A stretch of 64,000 nt of DNA from Sphingobacterium siyangense (GCF_007830445.1 NZ_VLKR01000003.1:248001-312000), one strand, 5' to 3'; shown: positions 1 to 8,505, numbered from the stretch's first letter. Made by a program: numbers and translations. Notes: generated from the letters alone by a model not told the origin.

Positions 1-662
1 ATGACTGGATTAAGAAAGCTGTTATTTTATATTTTCCAATCAATGATATGCGCGAAATGACTGCAGGTCCTTTTGTGTTTCATGATAAAATGAAATTAAA
101 GACAGACTACAAGCACACTGGAGTACGTGTTGTACCAGGGGCTTCTGCTCGTTTAGGTGCATATTTGGCTAAAGGAGTGATTATGATGCCTTCTTACGTT
201 AACATCGGTGCTTATGTAGACGAAGGTACCATGGTGGATACTTGGGCAACTGTTGGATCTTGTGCACAAATTGGTAAACATGTACATTTAAGTGGCGGCG
301 TCGGAATTGGTGGCGTATTAGAGCCCGTACAAGCAGCTCCAGTTATTATTGAGGACAATGTTTTCATAGGTTCAAGAGCGATTGTAGTTGAAGGTATTCG
401 TGTAGAAAAAGAGGCTGTATTGGGTGCTAATGTCGTATTGACAGCGTCAACAAAAATCATCGACGTTACGGGCCCCCAACCAGTAGAATATAAAGGTTAT
501 GTACCTGCCCGCTCTGTTGTTATCCCGGGTTCTTACACCAAAAAATTTGCGGCAGGGGAATATCAAGTTCCTTGCGCTTTGATCATTGGTCAACGTAAAG
601 AGTCTACAGACAAAAAGACTTCATTAAATGATGCACTACGTGATCATAATGTAGCTGTATAA
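1..662 (+). CDS. dapD: 2,3,4,5-tetrahydropyridine-2,6-dicarboxylate N-succinyltransferase, 5'-truncated by the window edge
   Basis: Cytoplasmic acyltransferase of the succinylase branch of lysine/diaminopimelate synthesis: it succinylates tetrahydrodipicolinate using succinyl-CoA. The reading frame is open from base 3 (DWIKKAVILYFPIND) and runs to the stop at 660-662, so the true start lies left of the window and the ATG at 48 is internal. The visible ~219 residues show the left-handed beta-helix hexapeptide pattern (VNIGAYVDEGTMVDTWATVG, then GGVGIGGVLEP and VFIGSRAIVVEGI) and the usual C-terminal region. The full family protein is about 270 residues, so roughly 50 are missing. The next gene, a TsaC homologue, follows 24 bases downstream on the same strand. 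Identity is firm. Confidence 0.95.
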   Translation, partial: DWIKKAVILYFPINDMREMTAGPFVFHDKMKLKTDYKHTGVRVVPGASARLGAYLAKGVIMMPSYVNIGAYVDEGTMVDTWATVGSCAQIGKHVHLSGGVGIGGVLEPVQAAPVIIEDNVFIGSRAIVVEGIRVEKEAVLGANVVLTASTKIIDVTGPQPVEYKGYVPARSVVIPGSYTKKFAAGEYQVPCALIIGQRKESTDKKTSLNDALRDHNVAV

Positions 663-686
663 AGTTAAAACTAGTATAAAGATAAG

Positions 687-1265
687 ATGAGTGCATTCGT
701 AGATCGTGAGGATTTAAATAAGGCCTTGGAGACGTTAAAAAACGGCGGATTAATTCTATACCCCACCGACACCATTTGGGGGATAGGTTGTGATGCCACC
801 AATCCTGATGCCGTGGAGAAAGTTTTCCAGCTGAAAGGAAGAGATAAATCCAAAAGTCTGATCGTCCTTTTACACAACGACAATCAATTGGCAAGTTATG
901 TAAATGAAATCCCGGATGTGGCTTATCAACTTATTGAATACACTGAAAAACCCTTGACAATTGTCTATTCGAATGCCAAAAATCTTGCGCCCAATGCGAT
1001 TGCTGAGAACGGTTCAATTGGCATTCGAATTGTCAAGCACCCTTTTTGTGAACAACTTTTACAACGGTTTCGCAAACCGATAATTTCAACTTCAGCAAAT
1101 ATCAGTGGTGAACCAACGGCGAAAGATTTTGATGAAATATCTGATGCCATCAAAGATGGGGTAGATTATATTGTCGCCTATGACAGAGACGTAACAACAG
1201 ATGGAAAATCATCTACTGTCATGAAGCTGGATCCAAGTGGTAAATTTGAATTTATTAGAAAATAG
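687..1265 (+). CDS. L-threonylcarbamoyladenylate synthase (TsaC/Sua5/YciO/YrdC family)
   Basis: Makes threonylcarbamoyl-AMP from threonine, bicarbonate and ATP, the first step of the t6A37 modification of ANN-decoding tRNAs. The 192 residues form a single YrdC domain: GLILYPTDTIWGIGCD near the N-terminus, the KGRDKSKSL nucleotide-binding stretch around residues 50-58, and SANISGEPT near residue 138. The C-terminal Sua5 domain of the ~320-residue form is absent, so it is TsaC-length. It lies 24 bases after dapD and its stop is one base before the next ATG, suggesting co-transcription. A YciO-type paralogue with a less certain role cannot be excluded. Confidence 0.88.
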   Translation: MSAFVDREDLNKALETLKNGGLILYPTDTIWGIGCDATNPDAVEKVFQLKGRDKSKSLIVLLHNDNQLASYVNEIPDVAYQLIEYTEKPLTIVYSNAKNLAPNAIAENGSIGIRIVKHPFCEQLLQRFRKPIISTSANISGEPTAKDFDEISDAIKDGVDYIVAYDRDVTTDGKSSTVMKLDPSGKFEFIRK

Positions 1266-1266
1266 C

Positions 1267-1746
1267 ATGAAAAAGATCGTTTTATTTTTTGCATTAGCAT
1301 TTGCTGTTACCAATTTATCTTTCGCACAGCAAAAAGATATTCCTGCCGCCAAGCCTGGTGTAAAATATGGAAAAGAAATCTCTGCGTCCAATGCGATTTC
1401 AGTGGCAAAGCTTGAAAAAGAACTCACGCAAAAGAACGCATTCAACGGAAAGGTGACAGGTAAGGTCGTTGAGGTATGTAAGAAAAAAGGCTGTTTCATG
1501 ACCCTGCAACGGGAAGGCGAAGAGCCGATTACCGTCCGTTTTAAAGACTACGGATTCTTCATGCCAGCAGACATTGTCGGCAAAACGGTTGTTGTCGAGG
1601 GTATCGCAAAGAAAAAGGAAGTTTCTGTAGCATCGTTACAACATGCGGCAAAGGATCTTGGTAAATCACAGTCTGAAATAGACCAGATTACACAACCTAA
1701 AAAAGATATTAGCATTATTGCTGACGGTGTTTTGGTTGTCAAATAA
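1267..1746 (+). CDS. DUF4920 family exported protein
   Basis: Function unknown. The start at 1267 is preferred over the in-frame ATG at 1237 because it gives a clean signal peptide (MKKIVLFFALAFAVTNLSFA, cut before QQKD) and avoids a 29-base overlap with the upstream gene. The mature part of about 140 residues has an OB-fold-like DUF4920 pattern: GKVTGKVVEVCKKKGCFMTL, then ITVRFKDYGFFMPADIVGK. Two cysteines five residues apart (C-K-K-K-G-C) could bind metal or be redox active; that is inference. It is packed between the TsaC gene and folP on the same strand. Confidence 0.78.
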   Translation: MKKIVLFFALAFAVTNLSFAQQKDIPAAKPGVKYGKEISASNAISVAKLEKELTQKNAFNGKVTGKVVEVCKKKGCFMTLQREGEEPITVRFKDYGFFMPADIVGKTVVVEGIAKKKEVSVASLQHAAKDLGKSQSEIDQITQPKKDISIIADGVLVVK

Positions 1747-1778
1747 GACGCTCTCACACCAAACCTAGCATTGTTCTG

Positions 1779-2621
1779 ATGAAAAGATTCCACACTTCAG
1801 CCTGTCACTCCATACTGGTCGATGGTACCTTAATGACCTTCGAAAAGCCCATTATTATGGGGATACTCAATGTGACTCCAGATTCTTTTTATGACGGAGG
1901 TGACAATACAACCGTCGAACTTGCGGTAGAGAAAGCAAAGAAGCTATTGCTTGAAGGTGCTCAAATTCTTGATATTGGCGCATATTCCTCACGTCCGGGC
2001 GCTCCATTAATTTCATCTCAGGAGGAAATGGATCGAGCTCTTCCCGCTATTCGAGCAATTAAAACTGCATTTCCTGACGCTATTTTATCAATAGATACCT
2101 TTAGGGCAGACGTTGCTGCTGCTGCAATCGATGCGGGAGTGCACATCATAAATGATGTTTCGGGAGGTACACTCGATGATAACATGTTCGCCACGGTAGC
2201 AAAATATCAAGTTCCTTATATTCTCATGCATATGCGCGGTATTCCCGAAAATATGCAGGAAAAAACAGATTATACAGATATTGTAACTGACGTAGCCACC
2301 TTTTTAGGTGACCGCATTGCGACACTAAGAAGTATGGGGGTGAAAGACATTATTCTTGATCCAGGATTTGGTTTTGCAAAGACAGTCGAACAGAACTATG
2401 AGTTGCTCTATCGTGTCAATGAACTTCACTACTTCGAATTACCAATTTTGGGCGGAATATCCCGTAAATCCATGATTTATAAAAAAATCGGAATCACCGC
2501 CCAAGAAGCTTTAAATGGCACCACCGCTTTAAATACCTTACTTCTCGAAAGAGGGGTACAAATTCTCCGCGTACATGATGTGAAAGAAGCGAAACAATTG
2601 CTTGATCTCTTCTATTCATAA
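1779..2621 (+). CDS. folP: dihydropteroate synthase
   Basis: Condenses p-aminobenzoate with 6-hydroxymethyl-7,8-dihydropterin diphosphate to dihydropteroate in folate synthesis; this is the sulfonamide target. The 280-residue TIM barrel shows the pterin/pABA loops: ILNVTPDSFYDGG at about 29-41, DIGAYSSRPGA at 65-75 (a common Bacteroidota variant of DIGGESTRPG), SIDTFRADVAAAAI, INDVSGG, DPGFGFAKT and GGISRKS. An alternative start at Met19 (MTFEKPIIMG) is possible. The stop lies only seven bases from the stop of the convergent di-heme protein gene. Same strand as the preceding genes, gap 32 bases. Confidence 0.94.
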   Translation: MKRFHTSACHSILVDGTLMTFEKPIIMGILNVTPDSFYDGGDNTTVELAVEKAKKLLLEGAQILDIGAYSSRPGAPLISSQEEMDRALPAIRAIKTAFPDAILSIDTFRADVAAAAIDAGVHIINDVSGGTLDDNMFATVAKYQVPYILMHMRGIPENMQEKTDYTDIVTDVATFLGDRIATLRSMGVKDIILDPGFGFAKTVEQNYELLYRVNELHYFELPILGGISRKSMIYKKIGITAQEALNGTTALNTLLLERGVQILRVHDVKEAKQLLDLFYS

Positions 2622-2628
2622 ATCAGCA

Positions 2629-3651
2629 TTATTTGCCTACAAATTTGGGATCACTTAATGTTTTAATAAAAGCTATGATAGCTTCTTTTTCGTCTTCTGT
2701 CATCGGAATTTTTTTGCCATTTTCTTTAAGAATCGGATCAAGGTTAGCTGCATCCAAAACACCTTTGTCAAAATAATCCAGGACAGATTTTAACGTTGGG
2801 AACTGCCCAAAACTTCCATAAGGCGCTGTATATTCCGCATTTCTTAAAGAAGGTACCCGAAAAGCCATATAGTCCATTTCAATACCTGTGATACGTGCTC
2901 GCCCGGCCTCATCTGGATGTTTATTTAAAGGAAACCCTACATTTCTAAAACTCTGATCGGTAAATAATTCTGTTGCATGGCAGCTTTCACATTTCAACTT
3001 AAACAGCTGATACCCCCGTTCTTCCTCAATCGTGAATTGTTCCCCTTCACCTCGTTTTACCTTATCATATTTACTGTCGGCCGAAATTAAAGTATACTCA
3101 TATTGGGCAATGCTTTTATAAATTCGTTCCGGTGTAATATTCTCATCGCCAAAAGCCTTCTTGAACAATACTTTGTAGTCAAAATCCCCATTAATTTTAC
3201 CGATAACCTCCAGAATAGAGGAGTTCATCTCCTCATGCGTGATAATTGGCACTAAAGGTTGCTTTTCCAGTTCGAGTATATTGCCATCCCAATTATAAAA
3301 TTTCATAAAAGCCAAATTCTGCAAAGGTGGAGTGTTCCGAAATCCGACACGATCATCTATACCCACTGCCTGCATCTTTCCATCGGAAAAAGCCAATGAG
3401 GGATTATGGCAACTGGCACATGATATCGTATTATTTCCACTGAATCTTTTTTCATGAAATAGCTTTTCACCCAATTCAACACCATACTTTGTTGGCTTAT
3501 TGCTATTAAATGTATTATTCAGACTCGGAAAATCCGCAGGAATACTGAACGTGACTGTTGGGTTGTCTTCCTGCGTAGATTCAACGATATCATCCCTACT
3601 ACAGGATAAAGCAATCACTATAACTGTCAGGATTAAGATGACTTTTTTCAT
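2629..3651 (-). CDS. di-heme cytochrome c peroxidase family lipoprotein, MbnH/MauG-like
   Basis: The start at 3651 is chosen over the longer frame (3693) because it gives a lipoprotein signal, MKKVILILTVIVIALSC, with the lipidated Cys at 17. The 340 residues carry two c-type heme sites, CASCH at 78-82 and CESCH at 221-225, and family motifs such as RNTPPLQNLAF and VPSLRNAEYTAPYG. It therefore belongs to the bacterial cytochrome c peroxidase/MauG family. The next upstream gene on the same strand encodes an MbnP-like protein. Known MbnH enzymes are MauG relatives that oxidise a tryptophan of their partner MbnP to kynurenine, so the same role is inferred here. A plain peroxidase is the alternative. 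The gap to the MbnP gene is 148 bases. Confidence 0.85.
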   Translation of the reverse strand: MKKVILILTVIVIALSCSRDDIVESTQEDNPTVTFSIPADFPSLNNTFNSNKPTKYGVELGEKLFHEKRFSGNNTISCASCHNPSLAFSDGKMQAVGIDDRVGFRNTPPLQNLAFMKFYNWDGNILELEKQPLVPIITHEEMNSSILEVIGKINGDFDYKVLFKKAFGDENITPERIYKSIAQYEYTLISADSKYDKVKRGEGEQFTIEEERGYQLFKLKCESCHATELFTDQSFRNVGFPLNKHPDEAGRARITGIEMDYMAFRVPSLRNAEYTAPYGSFGQFPTLKSVLDYFDKGVLDAANLDPILKENGKKIPMTEDEKEAIIAFIKTLSDPKFVGK

Positions 3652-3754
3652 CCTTTTATTTTTATCAATGGCTGATGAATATTCAGAATGCACATTCGAA
3701 AATCATGGTACAATCAGACGGCGTTCTTTTTTTTATGCACAACGTATTTTCAGC

Positions 3755-3790
3755 AAATGGCTACAACCTCATTCAAGATCATAGCCATTT
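3755..3790 (-). other. inverted repeat between the MbnP-like and di-heme genes
   Basis: A 9-base stem (aaatggcta 3755-3763 with tagccattt 3782-3790) with an 18-base loop. There is no T-run, so it is not a classical terminator. It could act as an attenuator or an mRNA-stability element separating the MbnP-like gene from the di-heme gene. It may also be chance. Confidence 0.3.
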
Positions 3791-3799
3791 ACGTAAAAT

Positions 3800-4648
3800 T
3801 TAGTTAGAAACACTCTCAACAGTGAACATCCCAGCTGTATCACTGCTACCGTTACCACCGAGATTATCAACAAACTTCACCATTTCCACTGCAGAATGAA
3901 TACTAGGCACAGCATTGTTGGCACCCAATGTAATGGTATTCGTTTTCCCGCTTAAGAGCTTATCGAAATCCGCCTTGATATTAATCTGTGGTACACTTTT
4001 TCCAACAGTAACTAAGGAAGGTAAATTCAACGTAATATCCCGATAAGCATCTACCCCCTGTTTATAAGTGGATTCATCACCATTTGTTCCGTTGATCGTA
4101 CTTCCAGTGTGAATAGATAACTCTTTATGATCTGCATCATAAAAGCCTTCCAATTTCGTAAATCGGTAACCTGTCCCCCATTCCCAGTGCATTTTGGTGT
4201 CATTAGCCCCAGCTGTTGCATAGAAAACTGGGAATCTCAGTTGATCCAATGTATTTATTTCCTGTTTTACCCCCAAACCGAATTTGATCTGTTTATACTC
4301 GCCAACGGGTATATTACTCAGTACATAATTTAAAGTTGCTGCTTTCGCCTGATCAATTACTGTAGCCCCTTTATCCAGGTCATTTACATTATAAGGGATC
4401 TCCGATCCATCGGCTTTAATAAGCCTGATATTACTAATTACATACTTCAGCTCAGAAAACTGATGCAGTTGTCCACTGGCTGATGTATTTGTTGAGGCAG
4501 CTGGTGAATCTGCACTACCCAGCACAATTGTTGTATTTTTAAATGTATTGTTGAAATGTAAGTTAACACTGTTGGCGACATCTTCACTTTTGCTACAAGA
4601 AACCATAACCAAAGAAATCATCAGGAGTTTAATTGCATTTTTTTTCAT
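3800..4648 (-). CDS. MbnP family lipoprotein (putative copper-binding partner of the di-heme protein)
   Basis: A 282-residue lipoprotein (MKKNAIKLLMISLVMVSC, Cys 18). The body matches the MbnP pattern: a beta-rich N-terminal part with FSELKYVISNIRL at about 64-76, GEYKQIKFGLGVKQE at 116-130, and the conserved MHWEWGTGYRF at 153-163, whose tryptophans include the type of residue converted to kynurenine in characterised MbnP. In methanotrophs MbnP is a periplasmic copper-binding protein encoded with MbnH and a TonB receptor. Here the order (-) is YtkA-like lipoprotein, TonB receptor, MbnP-like, di-heme protein, with 22 bases between the receptor and this gene. Copper binding is inference from family and context. 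Confidence 0.85.
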   Translation of the reverse strand: MKKNAIKLLMISLVMVSCSKSEDVANSVNLHFNNTFKNTTIVLGSADSPAASTNTSASGQLHQFSELKYVISNIRLIKADGSEIPYNVNDLDKGATVIDQAKAATLNYVLSNIPVGEYKQIKFGLGVKQEINTLDQLRFPVFYATAGANDTKMHWEWGTGYRFTKLEGFYDADHKELSIHTGSTINGTNGDESTYKQGVDAYRDITLNLPSLVTVGKSVPQINIKADFDKLLSGKTNTITLGANNAVPSIHSAVEMVKFVDNLGGNGSSDTAGMFTVESVSN

Positions 4649-4670
4649 TTTATTCTAAGTTTTAAGGTAT

Positions 4671-6659
4671 TTAAAAATTGATTTTTAAGGATGTAAAAAT
4701 ATTCCTACCCATGCGAGGTATATTTCCCCAATCTGCATAGGTACTATAGTATTCATTGAAGAGGTTCTCCGCACCGACCTGAAACACGGCATTTAATTTT
4801 CCAATAGTGAAGGTATAGTCTGCCGAAACATTCCATATCTTATAGGATGCGGTTTGGTCCTCTCCGTATTCAGGGCTAAAATTGACCTGGCTAAAGTCCC
4901 CGTTCATTGAAGTTTGCACACCGATCATTTTGTATCGGTAATGCAATGATGTTTGATAACTTAAGGGACGTATAAAAGGCAGGTTTCCGCCCATATTGTC
5001 TTGCCCTCTGGCGTAGGTAAGTACGGCTTTCCAATCTAGACCTGGCAAAATTTGATATTGCGCATTGAGTGCCAGATTAAACAGAGTCGCATGATCTAAA
5101 GAGGTATAGCCTTTCACGCCTACCGATTGATAGTTCATCGGGCTACCCAAACTCAAAATCCGGCCAATAATGTAGTCTTGGATAAAGAAATAATTGGCCT
5201 TGGCCCCAATGCTTAACTTTCCGGTCTTAAACCCGGCACTGGCATTGGCTTCATAAGAAACTTCATTTTTTAAATCCGGATTTCCGATATAGTCATACCG
5301 ATCGAAACTATTGTAAATGTAATAACCATACGCCTCCGAAACAGAGGGAGCACGATGCCCAAACCCTGTTCCTAAGGAAAAGTCAAACTGACCAATATTT
5401 AACTGATAGCTAGCATGTAGGCTCGGCAGAAATCTATTTTTCTTCTGTGGAGAACCAGGATGGAAAATCCAGTTGAATTCAACGTATTTCGAATAGTTAT
5501 AGTTCAAACCCAATGAACCTCCAAAGACAAGTCTACTGATATCAGAAAGATCTAACGCGTTATTCATGGCTACACTCGCGAAACGGGTGGTCACCCATGG
5601 CCAGCTATAGGCAAACATGGTCTGTTTGGATCGATCCTGCGGGTACATCCGCATCTCAGCTATCGAGAGATTATCGTAAGCATTTACCTGTATCTCCGAA
5701 GAATAGCGATCTTTCTGCAGATTAATTTTAGATAAAAGACCGTAGGTCGTACTCCAGCCCGGCATATCCATATGAACCAAATTTTCCGGACGGGTCGTAT
5801 CATCCATATAGTGCTCAACTGCATTAAAATAAACTTTGGTGTCCCATACCTTTACCAAACCCTCTTCAAACAACTGTTTGTATGCAGCGGAAGTGATAAT
5901 CGCTCTAGATAAGGATAAGTCCATTGGCAAAGCAGGAAATCCCACATCTTTTGCGCGATCAAAAATAGCATCAACCCTAACAGCAGAAAGCGGACTTGTT
6001 TTATAGGCCAAGCCCAACGACGCATTGAATTTATTATATTGCGAATGCCGTACTTCATCGTCATTTCCATCATAATAATTTCCAGCCTTCCGAAAGGCAA
6101 TACTTCCATCTGCCACAAATTTGTCACTTGAGTAATATAAATTCCCAAGATTGAAAGTCTGCTTATTATTGAATTCAAAACCTGTCTGATAGGCTCCGCC
6201 AATTTTTTTCTGCAGACCAAACGCAGTATTCCTTCTTTTCAGATCTATACTGCCAGCGACCGTAGCACCATGCAGATTACCTTCCTGCCCCGATTTAATA
6301 TCTATTGCAGCAAGGTTATTACTTTCTACATACGAGGTTATCGGGTCCATTTTATCCGTACATGCTCCAAAGACATGCATCCCATCGATCGTAATTGTCG
6401 AACGCTCGCTACTCATATTATTGAGCAGGGGTTCCCAAGCATAGGCACCACGTTTTATGAAGCTGATATTACTTGCAGAAGCCAAATATTCATCCACAGA
6501 AACTGTCATCTTCAGATCGTTTTCAATCCTCTTTTTGGCAGCTGCATTGACTGTAACCTCGGCTAGACGTCTCGTTGTATCGCGGGTAACAGGATTGTTT
6601 TGTCCGTGTACGTTCCATCCCAAAGACAACATAAAGAGAATAATACTTATCTTCCTCAT
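4671..6659 (-). CDS. TonB-dependent outer-membrane receptor with OprC-type copper ligands
   Basis: A 662-residue receptor: signal peptide MRKISIILFMLSLGWNVHG, a plug domain to about residue 145 and a C-terminal barrel ending in ...IFTSLKINF with the terminal Phe. No carboxypeptidase-like N-terminal domain is present, so it is not SusC-type. In the plug, GACTDKMDP supplies Cys100 and Met104; in the barrel part, VEHYMDD supplies His283 and Met285. This is the same CxxxM...HxM set, with nearly the same spacing (183 versus about 180 residues), that binds Cu in Pseudomonas OprC, so a copper import role is likely. It follows the YtkA-like lipoprotein gene by five bases and precedes the MbnP-like gene. 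Confidence 0.88.
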   Translation of the reverse strand: MRKISIILFMLSLGWNVHGQNNPVTRDTTRRLAEVTVNAAAKKRIENDLKMTVSVDEYLASASNISFIKRGAYAWEPLLNNMSSERSTITIDGMHVFGACTDKMDPITSYVESNNLAAIDIKSGQEGNLHGATVAGSIDLKRRNTAFGLQKKIGGAYQTGFEFNNKQTFNLGNLYYSSDKFVADGSIAFRKAGNYYDGNDDEVRHSQYNKFNASLGLAYKTSPLSAVRVDAIFDRAKDVGFPALPMDLSLSRAIITSAAYKQLFEEGLVKVWDTKVYFNAVEHYMDDTTRPENLVHMDMPGWSTTYGLLSKINLQKDRYSSEIQVNAYDNLSIAEMRMYPQDRSKQTMFAYSWPWVTTRFASVAMNNALDLSDISRLVFGGSLGLNYNYSKYVEFNWIFHPGSPQKKNRFLPSLHASYQLNIGQFDFSLGTGFGHRAPSVSEAYGYYIYNSFDRYDYIGNPDLKNEVSYEANASAGFKTGKLSIGAKANYFFIQDYIIGRILSLGSPMNYQSVGVKGYTSLDHATLFNLALNAQYQILPGLDWKAVLTYARGQDNMGGNLPFIRPLSYQTSLHYRYKMIGVQTSMNGDFSQVNFSPEYGEDQTASYKIWNVSADYTFTIGKLNAVFQVGAENLFNEYYSTYADWGNIPRMGRNIFTSLKINF

Positions 6660-6664
6660 AGCCG

Positions 6665-7570
6665 CTAGAATAGAATATCAATGTATAACTCACTTTTACG
6701 ACCTTCTACTCCAGGTGTAAAGTCCTTAGGTACCTCAGTTCCTGCTATTACCCTTCCATTTTGGTTGACCAAAATAAAATTCAATGTCCAGTTACCTGTC
6801 ATTGTGTAATTCACAACACCATGGTACAACCCGTCGGCCTGTTGTACCAAGTCCTTATTATTGGGCGACGAATGGTTGCCCATCGAAGGTTCTGGCATAC
6901 GCGGATCCAATTGTAAGGTATATCCATTCACTGTCGTATAAGACAATTGTGCAGCGTCTAACTTATAAATCCCGGCGACCAGTTTATTTTCAGAAACAGT
7001 TGGTTTCCAAGGAGCAATCAAGGCGATTAAATACTGTTCGCCATCTTTCCCAGTGAAAGTGGTTAGGTTACGATTTTTATTTACCTGCGGCTTCACAGTT
7101 ACATGTTGTGTAGCGGTGAAGGTCTGACCACCAACTGTAAAATCGATTTCCAAACTCCAGTTTACTGCTGCAGAACTTTCATCTGTAAACACACTGTAAC
7201 CCGAAAAGTAGCGACCATCCAACGTGTAGTCCATTTCGGACTGGTGCGGACAAACAATTTTCATTCCTTGCACATTGGTTTGGACTGGAAGCAATTTGAC
7301 TGAGGAAACGGCGACAGGTTCGTTATTTTGCTGCTTATTGATTATTACGCGGATATCATTATAACCGCGATACAATACCCCACCTAGAGCCTCAATACGA
7401 ATACTATACCCTGACGAAACAAGGCTTGTAACCTCTTTAAACTCCGTATTCTCCGCTACAGTATTTCCACGTTCTGCCTCATAGTCTGTTTTCTCCTTTG
7501 TACAAGCGATTAGGAGAAAGGATATAATCGCGCTATAAAAAACCACTTTTTTTATAAATAAATCTCTCAT
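6665..7570 (-). CDS. lipoprotein with two YtkA/FixH-like domains
   Basis: A 301-residue outer-membrane or periplasmic lipoprotein (lipobox LLIAC, Cys 23). Two copies of an immunoglobulin-like fold typical of YtkA/FixH proteins are visible. The first contains GMKIVCPHQSEM followed by GRYFSGYSVF; the second contains RMPEPSMGNHSSP followed by GLYHGVVNYTMTGNWTLNF. The Met, Cys and His residues at the domain edges are potential metal ligands. YtkA/FixH domains occur in copper and cytochrome oxidase biogenesis contexts. It is the promoter-proximal gene of the receptor/MbnP/di-heme cluster, five bases ahead of the receptor, and is therefore inferred to be a copper chaperone or surface metal-capture protein. 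Confidence 0.72.
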   Translation of the reverse strand: MRDLFIKKVVFYSAIISFLLIACTKEKTDYEAERGNTVAENTEFKEVTSLVSSGYSIRIEALGGVLYRGYNDIRVIINKQQNNEPVAVSSVKLLPVQTNVQGMKIVCPHQSEMDYTLDGRYFSGYSVFTDESSAAVNWSLEIDFTVGGQTFTATQHVTVKPQVNKNRNLTTFTGKDGEQYLIALIAPWKPTVSENKLVAGIYKLDAAQLSYTTVNGYTLQLDPRMPEPSMGNHSSPNNKDLVQQADGLYHGVVNYTMTGNWTLNFILVNQNGRVIAGTEVPKDFTPGVEGRKSELYIDILF

Positions 7571-7984
7571 CTATAATTTTTCATTTGTTAGGAAGCTATC
7601 CGATTTATTGCGTGAGCTCCGGAACTCAGGCAATAAATCAAAATGATATCCTATTGTGACGAACGGATATATTTCATCGTAATAGATGCGCTCCATTCAA
7701 CTTCTAGCGAAATGAAACCATCATACTGATATTAAACAGATTATTAGCTATTATCAATATTCAAATGATTCGGATCCACACCGCGATGTAGCCCAAATAA
7801 TTAAGAAGGTTTCATTGAAATAAATCGTTATTGAATAAATAGCTTAACCGAAAGATCGATTTTATGGACAAAGCATCACTAAAAGCAGTTTCACAGCGAA
7901 ATTATAACGCGAAGGAAATCTTAGCATACCTTGTAATCCATCTTAAGTGATCGACTACTTAATCAAATAAAATATTAACTGGAT
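7571..7984. other. 414-base non-coding leader upstream of the copper-type cluster
   Basis: No convincing open reading frame or RNA gene was seen. It contains the strong hairpin at 7602-7639 described separately and otherwise AT-rich sequence. It probably holds the promoter of the minus-strand gene starting at 7570, but I could not place a clear TAnnTTTG element. Confidence 0.5.
7602..7639 (-). promoter_or_regulatory. long hairpin in the 5' leader of the YtkA-like/TonB/MbnP cluster
   Basis: Arms gatttattgc (7602-7611) and gcaataaatc (7630-7639) pair perfectly. After one mismatch the inner tgag/ctca (7613-7616 with 7625-7628) extend the stem around an 8-base loop. The element ends 32 bases ahead of the start codon at 7570. 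It has no T-run on either side, so it is not a typical intrinsic terminator. It could be an operator dyad or an RNA element; which one is not decidable from the sequence. Confidence 0.45.
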
Positions 7985-8362
7985 TTAAACCAAAGGGGGG
8001 TGAAATATTGTAAAGATGGGATTATAGGAATAATCTTCTTTATATACTGGAAGCAGGCGCTCCACAGTGTCTTCATAAAGAGCCGTGTTTTTAAAAGTAA
8101 AATCTTGCGTATTATTTATAAAAACAACATCAATAATACGTAATTCAAGATTTTTTTGTTCCTTTTCCTCATGCTCGCGCATTTTCTTCATCAAAATACA
8201 CTGGCCTCGACAGGCAAGCGCATTATCGTTAAAACGATTGATACATTCGTAACGTGCGATATAATCTCGATTCAACTCGAAGACGGTCCATAGCCATACC
8301 GTTGAGAAGCTCTGCAGGAGCATCAAGGGTAATAGAATCCATATAAACAGTCTGATTTTCAT
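7985..8362 (-). CDS. small membrane-anchored Cys/Met-rich protein, function unknown
   Basis: 125 residues with an N-terminal hydrophobic segment (about 5-28) that is either a signal anchor or an uncleaved signal. After it come C40 and the cluster CRGQCILMKKMREHEE, with C51, C55, M58, M61 and H64, then a variable stretch, and a C-terminal FHPP at 120-123. I recognise this layout from small conserved hypothetical proteins of Bacteroidota near metal genes, but no function is established. The soft-metal ligands and its position upstream of the OprC-like/MbnP-like genes on the same strand suggest copper binding; this is inference. The 414-base gap to the next gene means it may be a separate transcript. 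Confidence 0.6.
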   Translation of the reverse strand: MKIRLFIWILLPLMLLQSFSTVWLWTVFELNRDYIARYECINRFNDNALACRGQCILMKKMREHEEKEQKNLELRIIDVVFINNTQDFTFKNTALYEDTVERLLPVYKEDYSYNPIFTIFHPPLV

Positions 8363-8505
8363 TCGAATATTTTATTCTCAATAGCAGCTTACATCCTTAA
8401 GATTACTTCTTTATCTTGTAAACTTACCAAATCGAGCTCATGCTAATTCGTTTTGAGTTTGGGCAAATATAACAAATGAATCTTGGAATAAACAAATGCT
8501 ATTTA

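Noticed and set aside
3500..3784. Plus-strand frame crossing the di-heme gene start
   Set aside because: No family resemblance, no signal, and it overlaps a well-supported gene on the other strand.
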